From an uncultured Draconibacterium sp. (GTDB lineage Bacteria; Bacteroidota; Bacteroidia; Bacteroidales; Prolixibacteraceae): a stretch of DNA of 64,000 bases. The notes below the pieces were generated by a model, which saw only the letters and a list, made by a program, of their open reading frames with translations, was not told the DNA's origin and made no database searches. This document shows, piece by piece, positions 15,977 to 24,139 of this stretch. Position 1 is the first letter of the stretch, and every line of letters begins with the position of its first letter. The stretch lies in contig CANLMQ010000007.1 in the NCBI GenBank assembly GCA_947492175.1, positions 62,001-126,000 of the forward strand, written 5' to 3'. Position numbers and translations under genes: made by a program.

Positions 15977-17977
15977 TTATACTGGTAATTTTAATTTGTC
16001 AAATAATATCTGATTTCTTTTTTTAGCATCTAGCAATAGTTTGTCGTAAGAAATGATTTCGAAATATGCATTATATTCTTTTCTATATCCAAAATATCCT
16101 TGTCCATCAAATGTTTCAGTAAAGTCATGACGCTTTGCAAGTGTCTTTATTTTTTTAGTTAGGTCACAAATAATGTAGCAATAAAAAGGTATTTCTTTGA
16201 TATTAAAAAGTCTTGAGTCCTTCAAAGTACGTTTATCATTTTTAATATTATCTATGTAATTTAGAACTTGGTCAATTGGATTCTCTTCGTCCAAGTCATA
16301 CGATTCTCGCATGGGGCGTTTTAGTTCAATAATTACAACCGATTGAAACTTTGCTTGCGTTTCGGAAAACGCAAATTTATTGTCGAAGTATTCGTTAAAG
16401 CTAATTATATCAGGTCGTTCTTTGCTATCTGCATTTATAATCTTTAGATTTTTGAATGGCTTATCCGATGCTAAATACTGATGATAAGCTAATCTTTCAT
16501 CTATTAACCATAAATTATGGTCTTCATAACTTATGTCATCAGAGGTACAATGCAATGGGAATATTAACCTGTGAATTGTTTCTTCTTTAGCAAATTGTCC
16601 AAGTTTGTTCCCACGAATATGTTTGTTTAAAATATCAATGACTGTTTTTCTATGAAAAATATACTTTGAAAGAGACATGCTTCCAACATCTACAACTTTC
16701 TCCAAGTAGTCATTATAGTTTTGTTGATATTCTTCAAAGTCTTTAACAGTCTTAATTTTCTTAAATATTTTCCGTCCTTCTCTTTTTACATCCAATTCTA
16801 AACTATGCTGTAATCTAAATAGTTCTAATTCAAGTTTGCTATCTGAAAGTATTGGAAGCTTTTCAATTTCATTTATTCGATATTTTAATAATGACCTATA
16901 TTGCGGAGCTTTATTGTAAACATATCTTTTGATCTTGTCGACTTTGTTTGCTCGAATTTCGGTTAAATATTTTTTTACTCCGGTTTCAATTTTTGGTATT
17001 AATTTGGATTTGAGTTCTTCCTCAGAAATATATTCTTGAAACATTTCATTTGATTCGGGGAAATTGAAATTCGTCCTTTCTGAGTTTACTATCTCATTTA
17101 AATATTCACTGCTCAGGTAGGCCTTTAAATAAAATTCTTCTTCTCCTGATTTTATTCTTTTATTTAGTTCTGGAATGTCATCTTTCAACGGCTTTGAAAT
17201 GACTTCTCTGTCATTTGCACAATAATGAATTGCACTTGATGTTGTTATGTTGAAGATTTTAAATAAATCCAGATTGAAAATATGTTTTTTCACAGGGAAC
17301 TCTAGTGATTCAATTTTTCTAACATCTTTTTTATAAATATCATTGATGACAATCTTCTTTTTATTGTTAGCGTCATTTAGAATAATTAAGGGACAGTTGT
17401 CTTTTATTAAATAAGACAAGCAGTGATGCATTATTTTATCAGATAAATCTTCAATTGATTTGGGGCATGCGAGTTGGTATTCAGGGAGAAAATCTCTCAG
17501 TTTAACAATTGTTTTTCTTTGTGGATTTTCAAGTGATTCCAATTTGTGATTTACAATTCCATTCTCAACTAATTTGAAATCAAATGTTCTGTGCTTGAAA
17601 GTTCCATTATGTTTATATGAACTTTCAATCGATACGGATTTAAAAGCTTTTAGCCAAATAAAACGACCAACGCCCTTTCCTCCCAAATTTAATTTATGAG
17701 TTGATTCAGAGGTTCCAAAAGATTTATAGTTTAAGTCATTAAATCCGATTCCATTATCCACAATAGTGAATGATTTAATTGGACGTAAATCTTCAATCCC
17801 CAAATCCATTATTTTATCTGTATCATCTCTTACTATATCTACCTCAATAATACCTTTCTCAATTCCACTATACAATGTTGAATGAATTGAATTTATTATT
17901 GCCTCAAGTAAGGGCATTAAAGATTGTGTATAGAATAATCTTGTTCTTGTCACTTTTCCAATTAGGTCAAATTCCAT
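15977..17977 (-). CDS. GHKL (Hsp90/MORC-like) ATPase with C-terminal PD-(D/E)XK-like domain
   Basis: A 666-aa protein. The N-terminal ATPase shows the Bergerat motifs: N-box LLEAIINSIHS (Glu25, Asn29), DNGIGF (74-79) and GGKGVGRF (99-106), followed by a transducer-like region. The middle (about 310-460) is helical and charged. The C-terminus has ERPDIISF (520-527) and VVIIELKRP (547-555), which together give Asp523...Glu551-x-Lys553, the core of PD-(D/E)XK nucleases. Such ATPase-nuclease fusions occur in restriction-like and anti-phage loci. It follows a regulator gene and precedes the phosphoesterase-NTPase on the same strand (323 bp gap). Nuclease assignment is from motif only. Confidence 0.78.
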   Translation of the reverse strand: MEFDLIGKVTRTRLFYTQSLMPLLEAIINSIHSTLYSGIEKGIIEVDIVRDDTDKIMDLGIEDLRPIKSFTIVDNGIGFNDLNYKSFGTSESTHKLNLGGKGVGRFIWLKAFKSVSIESSYKHNGTFKHRTFDFKLVENGIVNHKLESLENPQRKTIVKLRDFLPEYQLACPKSIEDLSDKIMHHCLSYLIKDNCPLIILNDANNKKKIVINDIYKKDVRKIESLEFPVKKHIFNLDLFKIFNITTSSAIHYCANDREVISKPLKDDIPELNKRIKSGEEEFYLKAYLSSEYLNEIVNSERTNFNFPESNEMFQEYISEEELKSKLIPKIETGVKKYLTEIRANKVDKIKRYVYNKAPQYRSLLKYRINEIEKLPILSDSKLELELFRLQHSLELDVKREGRKIFKKIKTVKDFEEYQQNYNDYLEKVVDVGSMSLSKYIFHRKTVIDILNKHIRGNKLGQFAKEETIHRLIFPLHCTSDDISYEDHNLWLIDERLAYHQYLASDKPFKNLKIINADSKERPDIISFNEYFDNKFAFSETQAKFQSVVIIELKRPMRESYDLDEENPIDQVLNYIDNIKNDKRTLKDSRLFNIKEIPFYCYIICDLTKKIKTLAKRHDFTETFDGQGYFGYRKEYNAYFEIISYDKLLLDAKKRNQILFDKLKLPV

Positions 17978-18353
17978 TTTGTTAGTTTTTCGATTTTAAG
18001 TTTGGCATTAGTATATAACATCACCAGTTGATGTTATTTTTATTGTACCAAGTTTGAAGTACTCTTATTCGCCCCAAATGGAGGTACAACAACACTCGCT
18101 ATGGTCAAGATATTTTCTGCTATTATTTCAGGGTACGTATTCAACGGCTACGGTTTTTATTCGAGGCTTAAAGTTAACAATATAAATAATTAAAACAACA
18201 CTGGTTTATTGATAGCCACTTTGTTACGGGTGATCTTTGAAAAATATAAAAAAGCCCTGTTTAAATCGGAAATACTAAAGTCGTTTCAGAAAAAAAATGA
18301 AAATCAAAGCTGGAATAACTTGGATTAAAACTTATGTCAAATAGCCAACGGGC
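17978..18353. other. Intergenic region with one terminator-like hairpin
   Basis: A hairpin ATAACATCA-CCAGT-TGATGTTAT (18015-18037) is followed by TTTTATTG reading rightwards. No plus-strand gene lies upstream, so its meaning is unclear. AATAGCCAACG at 18340-18350 is the inverted copy of 15744-15754. No gene is recognised. Confidence 0.4.
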
Positions 18354-18659
18354 TTAATCAGGAATATTTATACCATATTCCTTTTCGAATTCGTCAAACA
18401 GTTGTTTAAGAGAGTATCTTTCGTGCCTACAGATATTGTATATTGTTGATAAAGGAATATCATATCCTTCTGCAATTTTCAGTTTACTAATAGTCGAAGA
18501 TGAAATCCCACACAGCTTAGCATATCTGTTTTGTGTAATTTCATTCCTATTCTGGTCGTAAAATATTCTTAAGAATTTGGATGCAATAAAGTTGCATAAG
18601 TATTTATTAACTAATGCATTTTTTTCGTTAAATTCTTCTTTATTGAACTTTGAATTCAT
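18354..18659 (-). CDS. Small Cro/C1-like helix-turn-helix regulator
   Basis: A 101-aa protein. Residues 45-92 form an HTH_XRE-like domain: EITQNRYAKLCGISSSTISKL then DIPLSTIYNICRHERYSLKQL. The N-terminal 40 residues are helical and basic. It is the first minus-strand gene of the putative defence block and lies 376 bp upstream of the GHKL gene. A small inverted repeat TTCGC-GTTA-GCGAA (18712-18725), 53 bp before its start, could be its own operator. It probably controls the block, as such regulators do in restriction-type systems; this is inferred. Confidence 0.75.
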   Translation of the reverse strand: MNSKFNKEEFNEKNALVNKYLCNFIASKFLRIFYDQNRNEITQNRYAKLCGISSSTISKLKIAEGYDIPLSTIYNICRHERYSLKQLFDEFEKEYGINIPD

Positions 18660-18711
18660 TACCTATATAAAATCTCAACATCAAAACAATGAAATATTAA
18701 AAAAACAACTG

Positions 18712-18750
18712 TTCGCGTTAGCGAATGATTAGAAGATTTTACTATATTTG
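18712..18750 (+). promoter_or_regulatory. Operator-like repeat and TAnnTTTG promoter box divergent from the HTH gene
   Basis: TTCGC-GTTA-GCGAA at 18712-18725 is followed by TATATTTG at 18743-18750, a match to the Bacteroidota -7 consensus TAnnTTTG reading rightwards. No perfect -33 TTTG is present. Transcription would start near 18757 and run into the structured segment at 18838. Confidence 0.4.
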
Positions 18751-18837
18751 TCAAAACATTACATTTGGAAGATGTAATTTTGCGAACCTTCGATAAATAA
18801 AATATTAGAAGCTTTCGCTTAGAATCTCGATCTGAAA

Positions 18838-18938
18838 ACTGGTAATTTTCTTTTGCAACGAGATCATAAGCATAAAAAGGCTCACGACCTAGGCGTGGGC
18901 TCGCTTATCGTTGCAAGGTATACCAGTACCTCAGGTCG
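18838..18938 (+). ncRNA. Candidate structured RNA with nested stems and possible pseudoknot
   Basis: Four nested stems are perfect or nearly so: 18838-18844/18921-18927 (ACTGGTA/TACCAGT), 18853-18861/18908-18916 (TTGCAACGA/TCGTTGCAA), 18867-18871/18903-18907 (TAAGC/GCTTA), and 18880-18886/18894-18900 (GCTCACG/CGTGGGC, one G-U). The terminal loop CGACCT (18885-18890) is complementary to AGGTCG (18933-18938), allowing a pseudoknot. Weaker pairing continues to about 19016. There is no reading frame and no known family I can name. It lies about 80 bp after a promoter-like box and is divergent from the HTH regulator. Confidence 0.5.
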
Positions 18939-19102
18939 GTAAGTTGAGTCCGCGCCTTCTTTTTTAAAAAATTCCAGGCGTTTTTAATATTCAACTCAGC
19001 TTTCCGGCTTACATCATACTTGCCACAAGCATGATGCTATGTAAATAAATTTTCATTAAAAACATCAACTGCCTATGACAAAATGAACAGAGAACAACTA
19101 TT

Positions 19103-19140
19103 AAGCCCGCTACAACAGTTTGGCGACGTGTAGCAGGCTT
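19103..19140. repeat. 11-bp-arm inverted repeat
   Basis: AAGCC-C-GCTACA pairs with TGTAGC-A-GGCTT with a 14-nt loop. There is no T-run, so it is not a clear terminator. It could close the transcript that carries the structured RNA at 18838. The following frame at 19182-19397 (71 codons) has no recognisable features. Confidence 0.4.
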
Positions 19141-19452
19141 GGTCGTTAATTAATTCTAACCATCAATTAACATCGAAATTTATGAAAAACTTTTCATACA
19201 AGGAAAATTATACCCCTGTGTGTTTAATTTTCCGGAAATGCTTTGAACTTTTTGCGATTCCTCCATTAGTCATAAACAAGCCAGGGAAACGGCAAAAACT
19301 ACTTAGTTTTGCATCTACACTTTCCTACATGCGTTTGGTATTTTTCTTCAGCCGGCACCATAGCCTGTACCAAAACAAGATAAAATCACCCGAGTGAGGA
19401 ATGACTCTGTCGGTATCCCAACGACATCAACTGATTTTCAAAAATTGAAACT

Positions 19453-19560
19453 CCTCGCAGCAAAGCTGACGAGGAATCCCTGTCTGACGACAGGCAGGCG
19501 ATTCCGTTTAGGACTTTTTTATTGTCTTGTTCGCTTACCCCCGAGGCAAAGCCATCGGGG
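19453..19560. repeat. Cluster of three REP-like palindromes
   Basis: Three hairpins follow one another: CCTCG-CAG-CAAAG-CTG-A-CGAGG (19453-19474), CCTGTCTG-ACGA-CAGGCAGG (about 19479-19498) and CCCCGAGGC-AAA-GCCATCGGGG (about 19538-19560). All have GC-rich arms and short A-rich loops. They precede the TlpA-like gene and may be dispersed palindromes of the host genome. Confidence 0.55.
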
Positions 19561-19608
19561 AATGCGCTCACCGGAATTCATTTTTCAAACACTTTATTTT
19601 CAATAACT

Positions 19609-20892
19609 ATGAAATTAAAACTATACCTGGCAGGTATTCTAATGCTTGCCTTACAATCCTCTCTCTTTGGGCAGGACACCTTCACGCCCTTAAAAGTTGG
19701 TGATCCTGTTCCCGATATCCTGCTAAGCAACCTGGTCAATTCCCCCAAAGAAACAGCCCGTTTATCCGACTTTGAAGGCCAATTGCTGATCCTGGACTTT
19801 TGGGCCACCTGGTGCATTCCATGCCTTAAAGCCATTCCACGGTTGGAGCAACTCCAGCGTGAGTTTGGCAATCAGCTACAGGTACTTTTGGTTAGCTCGC
19901 AGCCCAGAAACGCCATTGTTAAATGCTTTTCCTCCCGGAATGTCTCACTTCCATCCGTAACCGGCGACCAAACGCTGTCGAAACTGTTCCCTCATAAATA
20001 TGTTCCCCACGAGGTTTGGATTAAAGACGGTAAAGTGGCTGCCATCACCGGTGATAAGGAAGTAACCGCCGAAAACATCAGCGCCCTGTTGTCGACTAAG
20101 GTGACGGCTCTTACCGAAAAGAAAAGCAATTTTGATTACGACCTGACGCAACCTTTGCTGATTGATGGCAATGGCGGACAGTCAAAAGACCTGTACTACC
20201 ACTCGGTAATCACCGGCTACCTGGACGGGATTGGTGGCGGCGGGGTATATACCGACAGTTTAAACCGCTACAAAATCAGGGCCTTAAACGGCACCGCACG
20301 GCAGTTGTACCGGGAAGCAGTACGCCAAATGGGAAACAGCGTCCTGGCTCACCCCAACCGGTGTATTTCAGCGTTCAACAAGCAGGAAGTCCTGCCTCCG
20401 CCCGACGTATCGGCCTATTTGCCAACTGCCCGCGACAAATACTATTGCTACGAGTTAATTATTCCCGCCACTTTAAAGGCTAAGGCCGGTGAACTGATGC
20501 TTGAAGATTTAAACCGTTTTTTTGGGGCCACTCACCACCTGCGTGCAAGCATTGAAAAGCGACAGGTAAAGTGCTGGGTGTTGAAACAACATGGCACGCC
20601 GGAGCAGCTGGTGTCGGATAGTCCCACCCCGAAAATTACAACCGACGATTCGGGGCAGTTGGTTTACCAAAAGCAGCCTTTTCAGAACTTCTACCGGGCA
20701 GTAGCCAGCCTGTACAAGAATGAACCTTTTCCGGTAATTGACCGAACCGGCATTACCTCCGACATCGACATTCGCTTTCCGGCTAACGAGAAGGACATTC
20801 TCCGGTTTAAAACCTCTCTTATCCCATATGGACTAAGTATGGAGCAGGAGCTTTGCGAAATAGATATGCTGGTGATAAAACAATTCAACTAA
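19609..20892 (+). CDS. TlpA-like thioredoxin with DUF3738-like C-terminal region
   Basis: I start at ATG 19609, which gives a signal peptide (MKLKLYLAGILMLALQSSLF) and 427 aa; the frame upstream to 19522 adds unrelated residues from the palindrome region. The thioredoxin domain spans about 27-165 with active site WCIPC (Cys69, Cys72) and a cis-Pro segment KYVPHEVWIKDG. The C-terminal 70 residues carry FPVIDRTGITSDIDIRFP, like the DUF3738 pattern 'vvDrTGltg'. It is therefore a periplasmic thiol-disulfide protein with an extra module. It sits 22 bp upstream of SusC, so it belongs to that import locus. Confidence 0.82.
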   Translation: MKLKLYLAGILMLALQSSLFGQDTFTPLKVGDPVPDILLSNLVNSPKETARLSDFEGQLLILDFWATWCIPCLKAIPRLEQLQREFGNQLQVLLVSSQPRNAIVKCFSSRNVSLPSVTGDQTLSKLFPHKYVPHEVWIKDGKVAAITGDKEVTAENISALLSTKVTALTEKKSNFDYDLTQPLLIDGNGGQSKDLYYHSVITGYLDGIGGGGVYTDSLNRYKIRALNGTARQLYREAVRQMGNSVLAHPNRCISAFNKQEVLPPPDVSAYLPTARDKYYCYELIIPATLKAKAGELMLEDLNRFFGATHHLRASIEKRQVKCWVLKQHGTPEQLVSDSPTPKITTDDSGQLVYQKQPFQNFYRAVASLYKNEPFPVIDRTGITSDIDIRFPANEKDILRFKTSLIPYGLSMEQELCEIDMLVIKQFN

Positions 20893-20914
20893 ACAACAAA
20901 AAACTCACACCTAC

Positions 20915-23900
20915 ATGATGCAAAAAAAATTATATTATTTATTGATACTGGCAATCGGGATTGGGTTCACAAGCCAATCGTTTGCCCAGTTAAAACAAGT
21001 AAGGGGAACTGTTTTTTCAAGTGATAAAAATACAATTCCCGGGGTTTTCATAACCACTACCGATTTAAAATACTCTGCCACAACCGATAGCCTGGGGAAC
21101 TTCCGGTTAGCGCTTCCGGCTGATGAATCCTTCCTGCAGGTCTCTCATATCGGGTATTCCCGAAAGCAGGTTCCCATTCCCGACAATGACAGCCCTCTGT
21201 CCATTTACCTGGAACAGGAAGTGGTTTTCATCGACGAGGTCGTTGTGTCAACCGGCTACCAAACCTTGTCGAAAGATAAAACCCTGGGATCCTACACGCT
21301 AATCGACAATAAGCTGGTCAACCGGACTGTCAGTACTGACATCTTAAGCAGGCTGGAACATATCTCCGGCGGCATCCTGTTCGACCACCGGTTCAACGGC
21401 TCCCCATCGCTTAGCATCCGGGGGCAAAGCACCATCCAATCGGAGGCCAGTCCGCTGATTATTGTCGACAACTTCCCCTACGAAGGAGATATCAACAACA
21501 TTAATCCCAACGACATTGAAAATATCACGATCCTGAAAGATGCCGCTGCCGCTTCAATCTGGGGTGTGCGGGCCGGAAATGGCGTAATTGTGATTACCAC
21601 CAAAAAAGGCCGGCTGGAACAGCCCCTGTCCATTCAGCTAAACGCCAGCGTAAGCATTGGCCGGAAGCCGGATTTATTTTACAACAGGCAATTTCTGAAT
21701 GCCTCCGATTTTATCGATGTGGAACAAAGCCTGTTTGAACAGGATTATTACACCTGGATGGAAGACTATTCTGCCCACCCGGCCATGTCGCCGGTTGTAC
21801 AGCTGCTAATTGCCCAAAGGGATGGATTCGTCAATTCAGAAGAAGCGGAAAGACAGCTGGCGAATTACCGTAAGCAGGATGTCCGCAGGGATTTCAGTAG
21901 ATACTTGTATCAAAACAGCATAAACAGGCAGTATTCATTGTCTGTGAAAGGGGGCAGTAAAAATGTCAGTTATTATTTAAGCGGCGGAGCCGACCAAAAC
22001 GAAAATAACCTCGTGCGTAACGGACTCAACCGGATTACCCTTAACTCCATGCTAAACTATCACCCGGCTAGTTCATTCGAAATTTCTGCCAATATTATTT
22101 ACTCCCAAAGCAAACAGTCGCAGAACAATGGCGGAAGCAGCACGATAACCAGCGGTGGTGGAAAAGGGATTTATCCCTATGCCCGCCTTGCCGGTGACGA
22201 TGGAAAACCACTCGCAATCGTTCGGGATTACAACACCGACTTTGTCAACCTGGCGCCCGGTAATGGTTTGCTGGACTGGTCGTATGTCCCTTTAGAGGAT
22301 TTGCACCATAAAGATTACAAGATCAATACCGATGATATTCGAATCAATACCGGCCTAAAATACCGCTTTACTTCCTGGCTTAATATAGAAGGCCGGTACC
22401 AGTATGAACATCAAAACCGGCATACGCGCAATCATCAGCGTCAGGAATTGTATGCAACCCGTAATCTCATCAACCAGTATGCCTACACCGACACTGAGGG
22501 CAGTTTAAACTTCCCCATCCCCCCGGGTGATATACTGGATAACAGTTACCTGACCCTTGTCTCGCATTCTGCCAGGGGCCAACTCAACTTTAACAAGAAC
22601 TGGAACGATATCCACGTGCTAAACCTACTGGCCGGAACAGAAGTCAGGCAAGCCCGAACGACCGGCCTTTCAAACCGAATATATGGCTATAATGATGACT
22701 TATTAACTTTTTCCCGGGTAGACTACACAACAAGCTACCTGATTAATCCTTATGGTTACACCGAAACAATTCCCGACGGAGCTTCCCTCACCGATCGCAC
22801 TGACCGGAACTTGTCCTACTATGGAAATGCGTCTTACAGCTACCGGGGCCGTTATATGCTTACGGCAAGTGCCCGAAAAGACAAATCCAATTTATTTGGA
22901 GTAGATGCCAACAACAAGGGGGTTCCCCTGTGGTCAACCGGTTTGGGGTGGCAAGTCAGTTCTGAAGAGTTCTTCCCCTTTGGCAACTGGCTTCCGCTGC
23001 TGAAGCTGCGGACGACCTATGGTTACAGTGGTAATGTAAACAAATCGCTTACAGCATACGCCACCGGCTACTACTACACCAATTCGGTTACCGGACTTCC
23101 TTATGTGCAAATACTAACTCCTCCGAACCCCAACCTCCGGTGGGAAAAAGTAAAGATGATCAATTTGGGGCTTGATTTCGAAAGCAAAAACCACCTGCTC
23201 TCCGGGAGTATCGAATACTACAAAAAGCATGGTATTGATTTGATTGGCAGGGCTCAACTGGATCCAACCATCGGATTCAGTGTCGGTGGCCGCAACGAAT
23301 TCATTGGTAACAATTCAGCTTTAAAGGGTCAGGGAGTTGATGTTCAGCTGAACGTCAATAAAACCATCAGGCGCCTTAAATGGACGGCCCAACTCCTGTA
23401 CAGCTACTCAACCAACAAAATTACCCGGTATGATTATGAGAGCAATACTATATCAGCTTACTTTTCTTCGTCTCCCGTACCTGTCCCGGGAAATCCAAGG
23501 TACAGCCTTTACAGTCTGAAATGGGCAGGACTTGATCCCGAAACAGGCGATCCGCAAATCTATATGGACGGAGAGATCTCTAAAGACTATAGCTCGATCC
23601 TATCTAATTTAACGCTGGAAGATTTAACGTACAGCGGACCGGCACTGCCAACAAATTTCGGTTCACTGCGCAATAACTTCCGACTTGGGAATTTCTTGCT
23701 GGGCTTCAATATTAGTTATAAGTTTGGGTATTACTTCCGAAGACCATCCATTAGCTATTCAGCCCTTTTCAATAACTGGACAGGCCACGAAGATTACAGC
23801 AAACGGTGGATAAAACCGGGGGATGAACTTTTCACGCAGGTGCCTTCGATGCCCACAGCCGGAACAAGCAGCTCGCGCGATTTCATGTATACTTTTGCAG

Positions 23901-24133
23901 ACATTCTGATCGAAAAAGGTGACCATATCCGGTTTCAGGATATCAATTTCTCTTACGACCTACAGCAATCACAGTATCATTGGCTTCCTTTCAACAAGCT
24001 ATCGGTTTACGGATATGTCAATAATATCGGGATCCTATGGCGAGCCAACAAACACAAGCTGGATCCCGACTACGTTTTCCAGCCTTACCCGGCTTCACAA
24101 ACTTATTCACTAGGCATTAACATTACACTTTAA
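20915..24133 (+). CDS. SusC/RagA-family TonB-linked outer-membrane protein
   Basis: A 1072-aa TonB-dependent transporter. The signal peptide ends near SQSFAQ. A carboxypeptidase-regulatory-like domain (about 27-105) precedes the TonB-box/plug region (DEVVVSTGYQ; PLIIVDNFPYEGDINNINP; NITILKDAAAASIWGVRAGNGVIV), followed by the beta-barrel ending in SLGINITL. There is no N-terminal STN domain, so it does not signal to a sigma factor directly, unlike the two other complete SusC proteins in the window. It is paired with SusD 6 bp downstream and a TlpA-like protein upstream. The substrate is unknown; no glycoside hydrolase is adjacent. Confidence 0.95.
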   Translation: MMQKKLYYLLILAIGIGFTSQSFAQLKQVRGTVFSSDKNTIPGVFITTTDLKYSATTDSLGNFRLALPADESFLQVSHIGYSRKQVPIPDNDSPLSIYLEQEVVFIDEVVVSTGYQTLSKDKTLGSYTLIDNKLVNRTVSTDILSRLEHISGGILFDHRFNGSPSLSIRGQSTIQSEASPLIIVDNFPYEGDINNINPNDIENITILKDAAAASIWGVRAGNGVIVITTKKGRLEQPLSIQLNASVSIGRKPDLFYNRQFLNASDFIDVEQSLFEQDYYTWMEDYSAHPAMSPVVQLLIAQRDGFVNSEEAERQLANYRKQDVRRDFSRYLYQNSINRQYSLSVKGGSKNVSYYLSGGADQNENNLVRNGLNRITLNSMLNYHPASSFEISANIIYSQSKQSQNNGGSSTITSGGGKGIYPYARLAGDDGKPLAIVRDYNTDFVNLAPGNGLLDWSYVPLEDLHHKDYKINTDDIRINTGLKYRFTSWLNIEGRYQYEHQNRHTRNHQRQELYATRNLINQYAYTDTEGSLNFPIPPGDILDNSYLTLVSHSARGQLNFNKNWNDIHVLNLLAGTEVRQARTTGLSNRIYGYNDDLLTFSRVDYTTSYLINPYGYTETIPDGASLTDRTDRNLSYYGNASYSYRGRYMLTASARKDKSNLFGVDANNKGVPLWSTGLGWQVSSEEFFPFGNWLPLLKLRTTYGYSGNVNKSLTAYATGYYYTNSVTGLPYVQILTPPNPNLRWEKVKMINLGLDFESKNHLLSGSIEYYKKHGIDLIGRAQLDPTIGFSVGGRNEFIGNNSALKGQGVDVQLNVNKTIRRLKWTAQLLYSYSTNKITRYDYESNTISAYFSSSPVPVPGNPRYSLYSLKWAGLDPETGDPQIYMDGEISKDYSSILSNLTLEDLTYSGPALPTNFGSLRNNFRLGNFLLGFNISYKFGYYFRRPSISYSALFNNWTGHEDYSKRWIKPGDELFTQVPSMPTAGTSSSRDFMYTFADILIEKGDHIRFQDINFSYDLQQSQYHWLPFNKLSVYGYVNNIGILWRANKHKLDPDYVFQPYPASQTYSLGINITL

Positions 24134-24139
24134 ACAATT

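Noticed and set aside
18015..18041. Terminator of the GHKL gene
   Set aside because: It lies upstream of that minus-strand gene and its T-run faces right, so it cannot end it.
19182..19397. 71-codon plus-strand frame before the palindrome cluster
   Set aside because: No recognisable feature; the composition is not convincingly coding. It could be a leader peptide, but nothing supports that.
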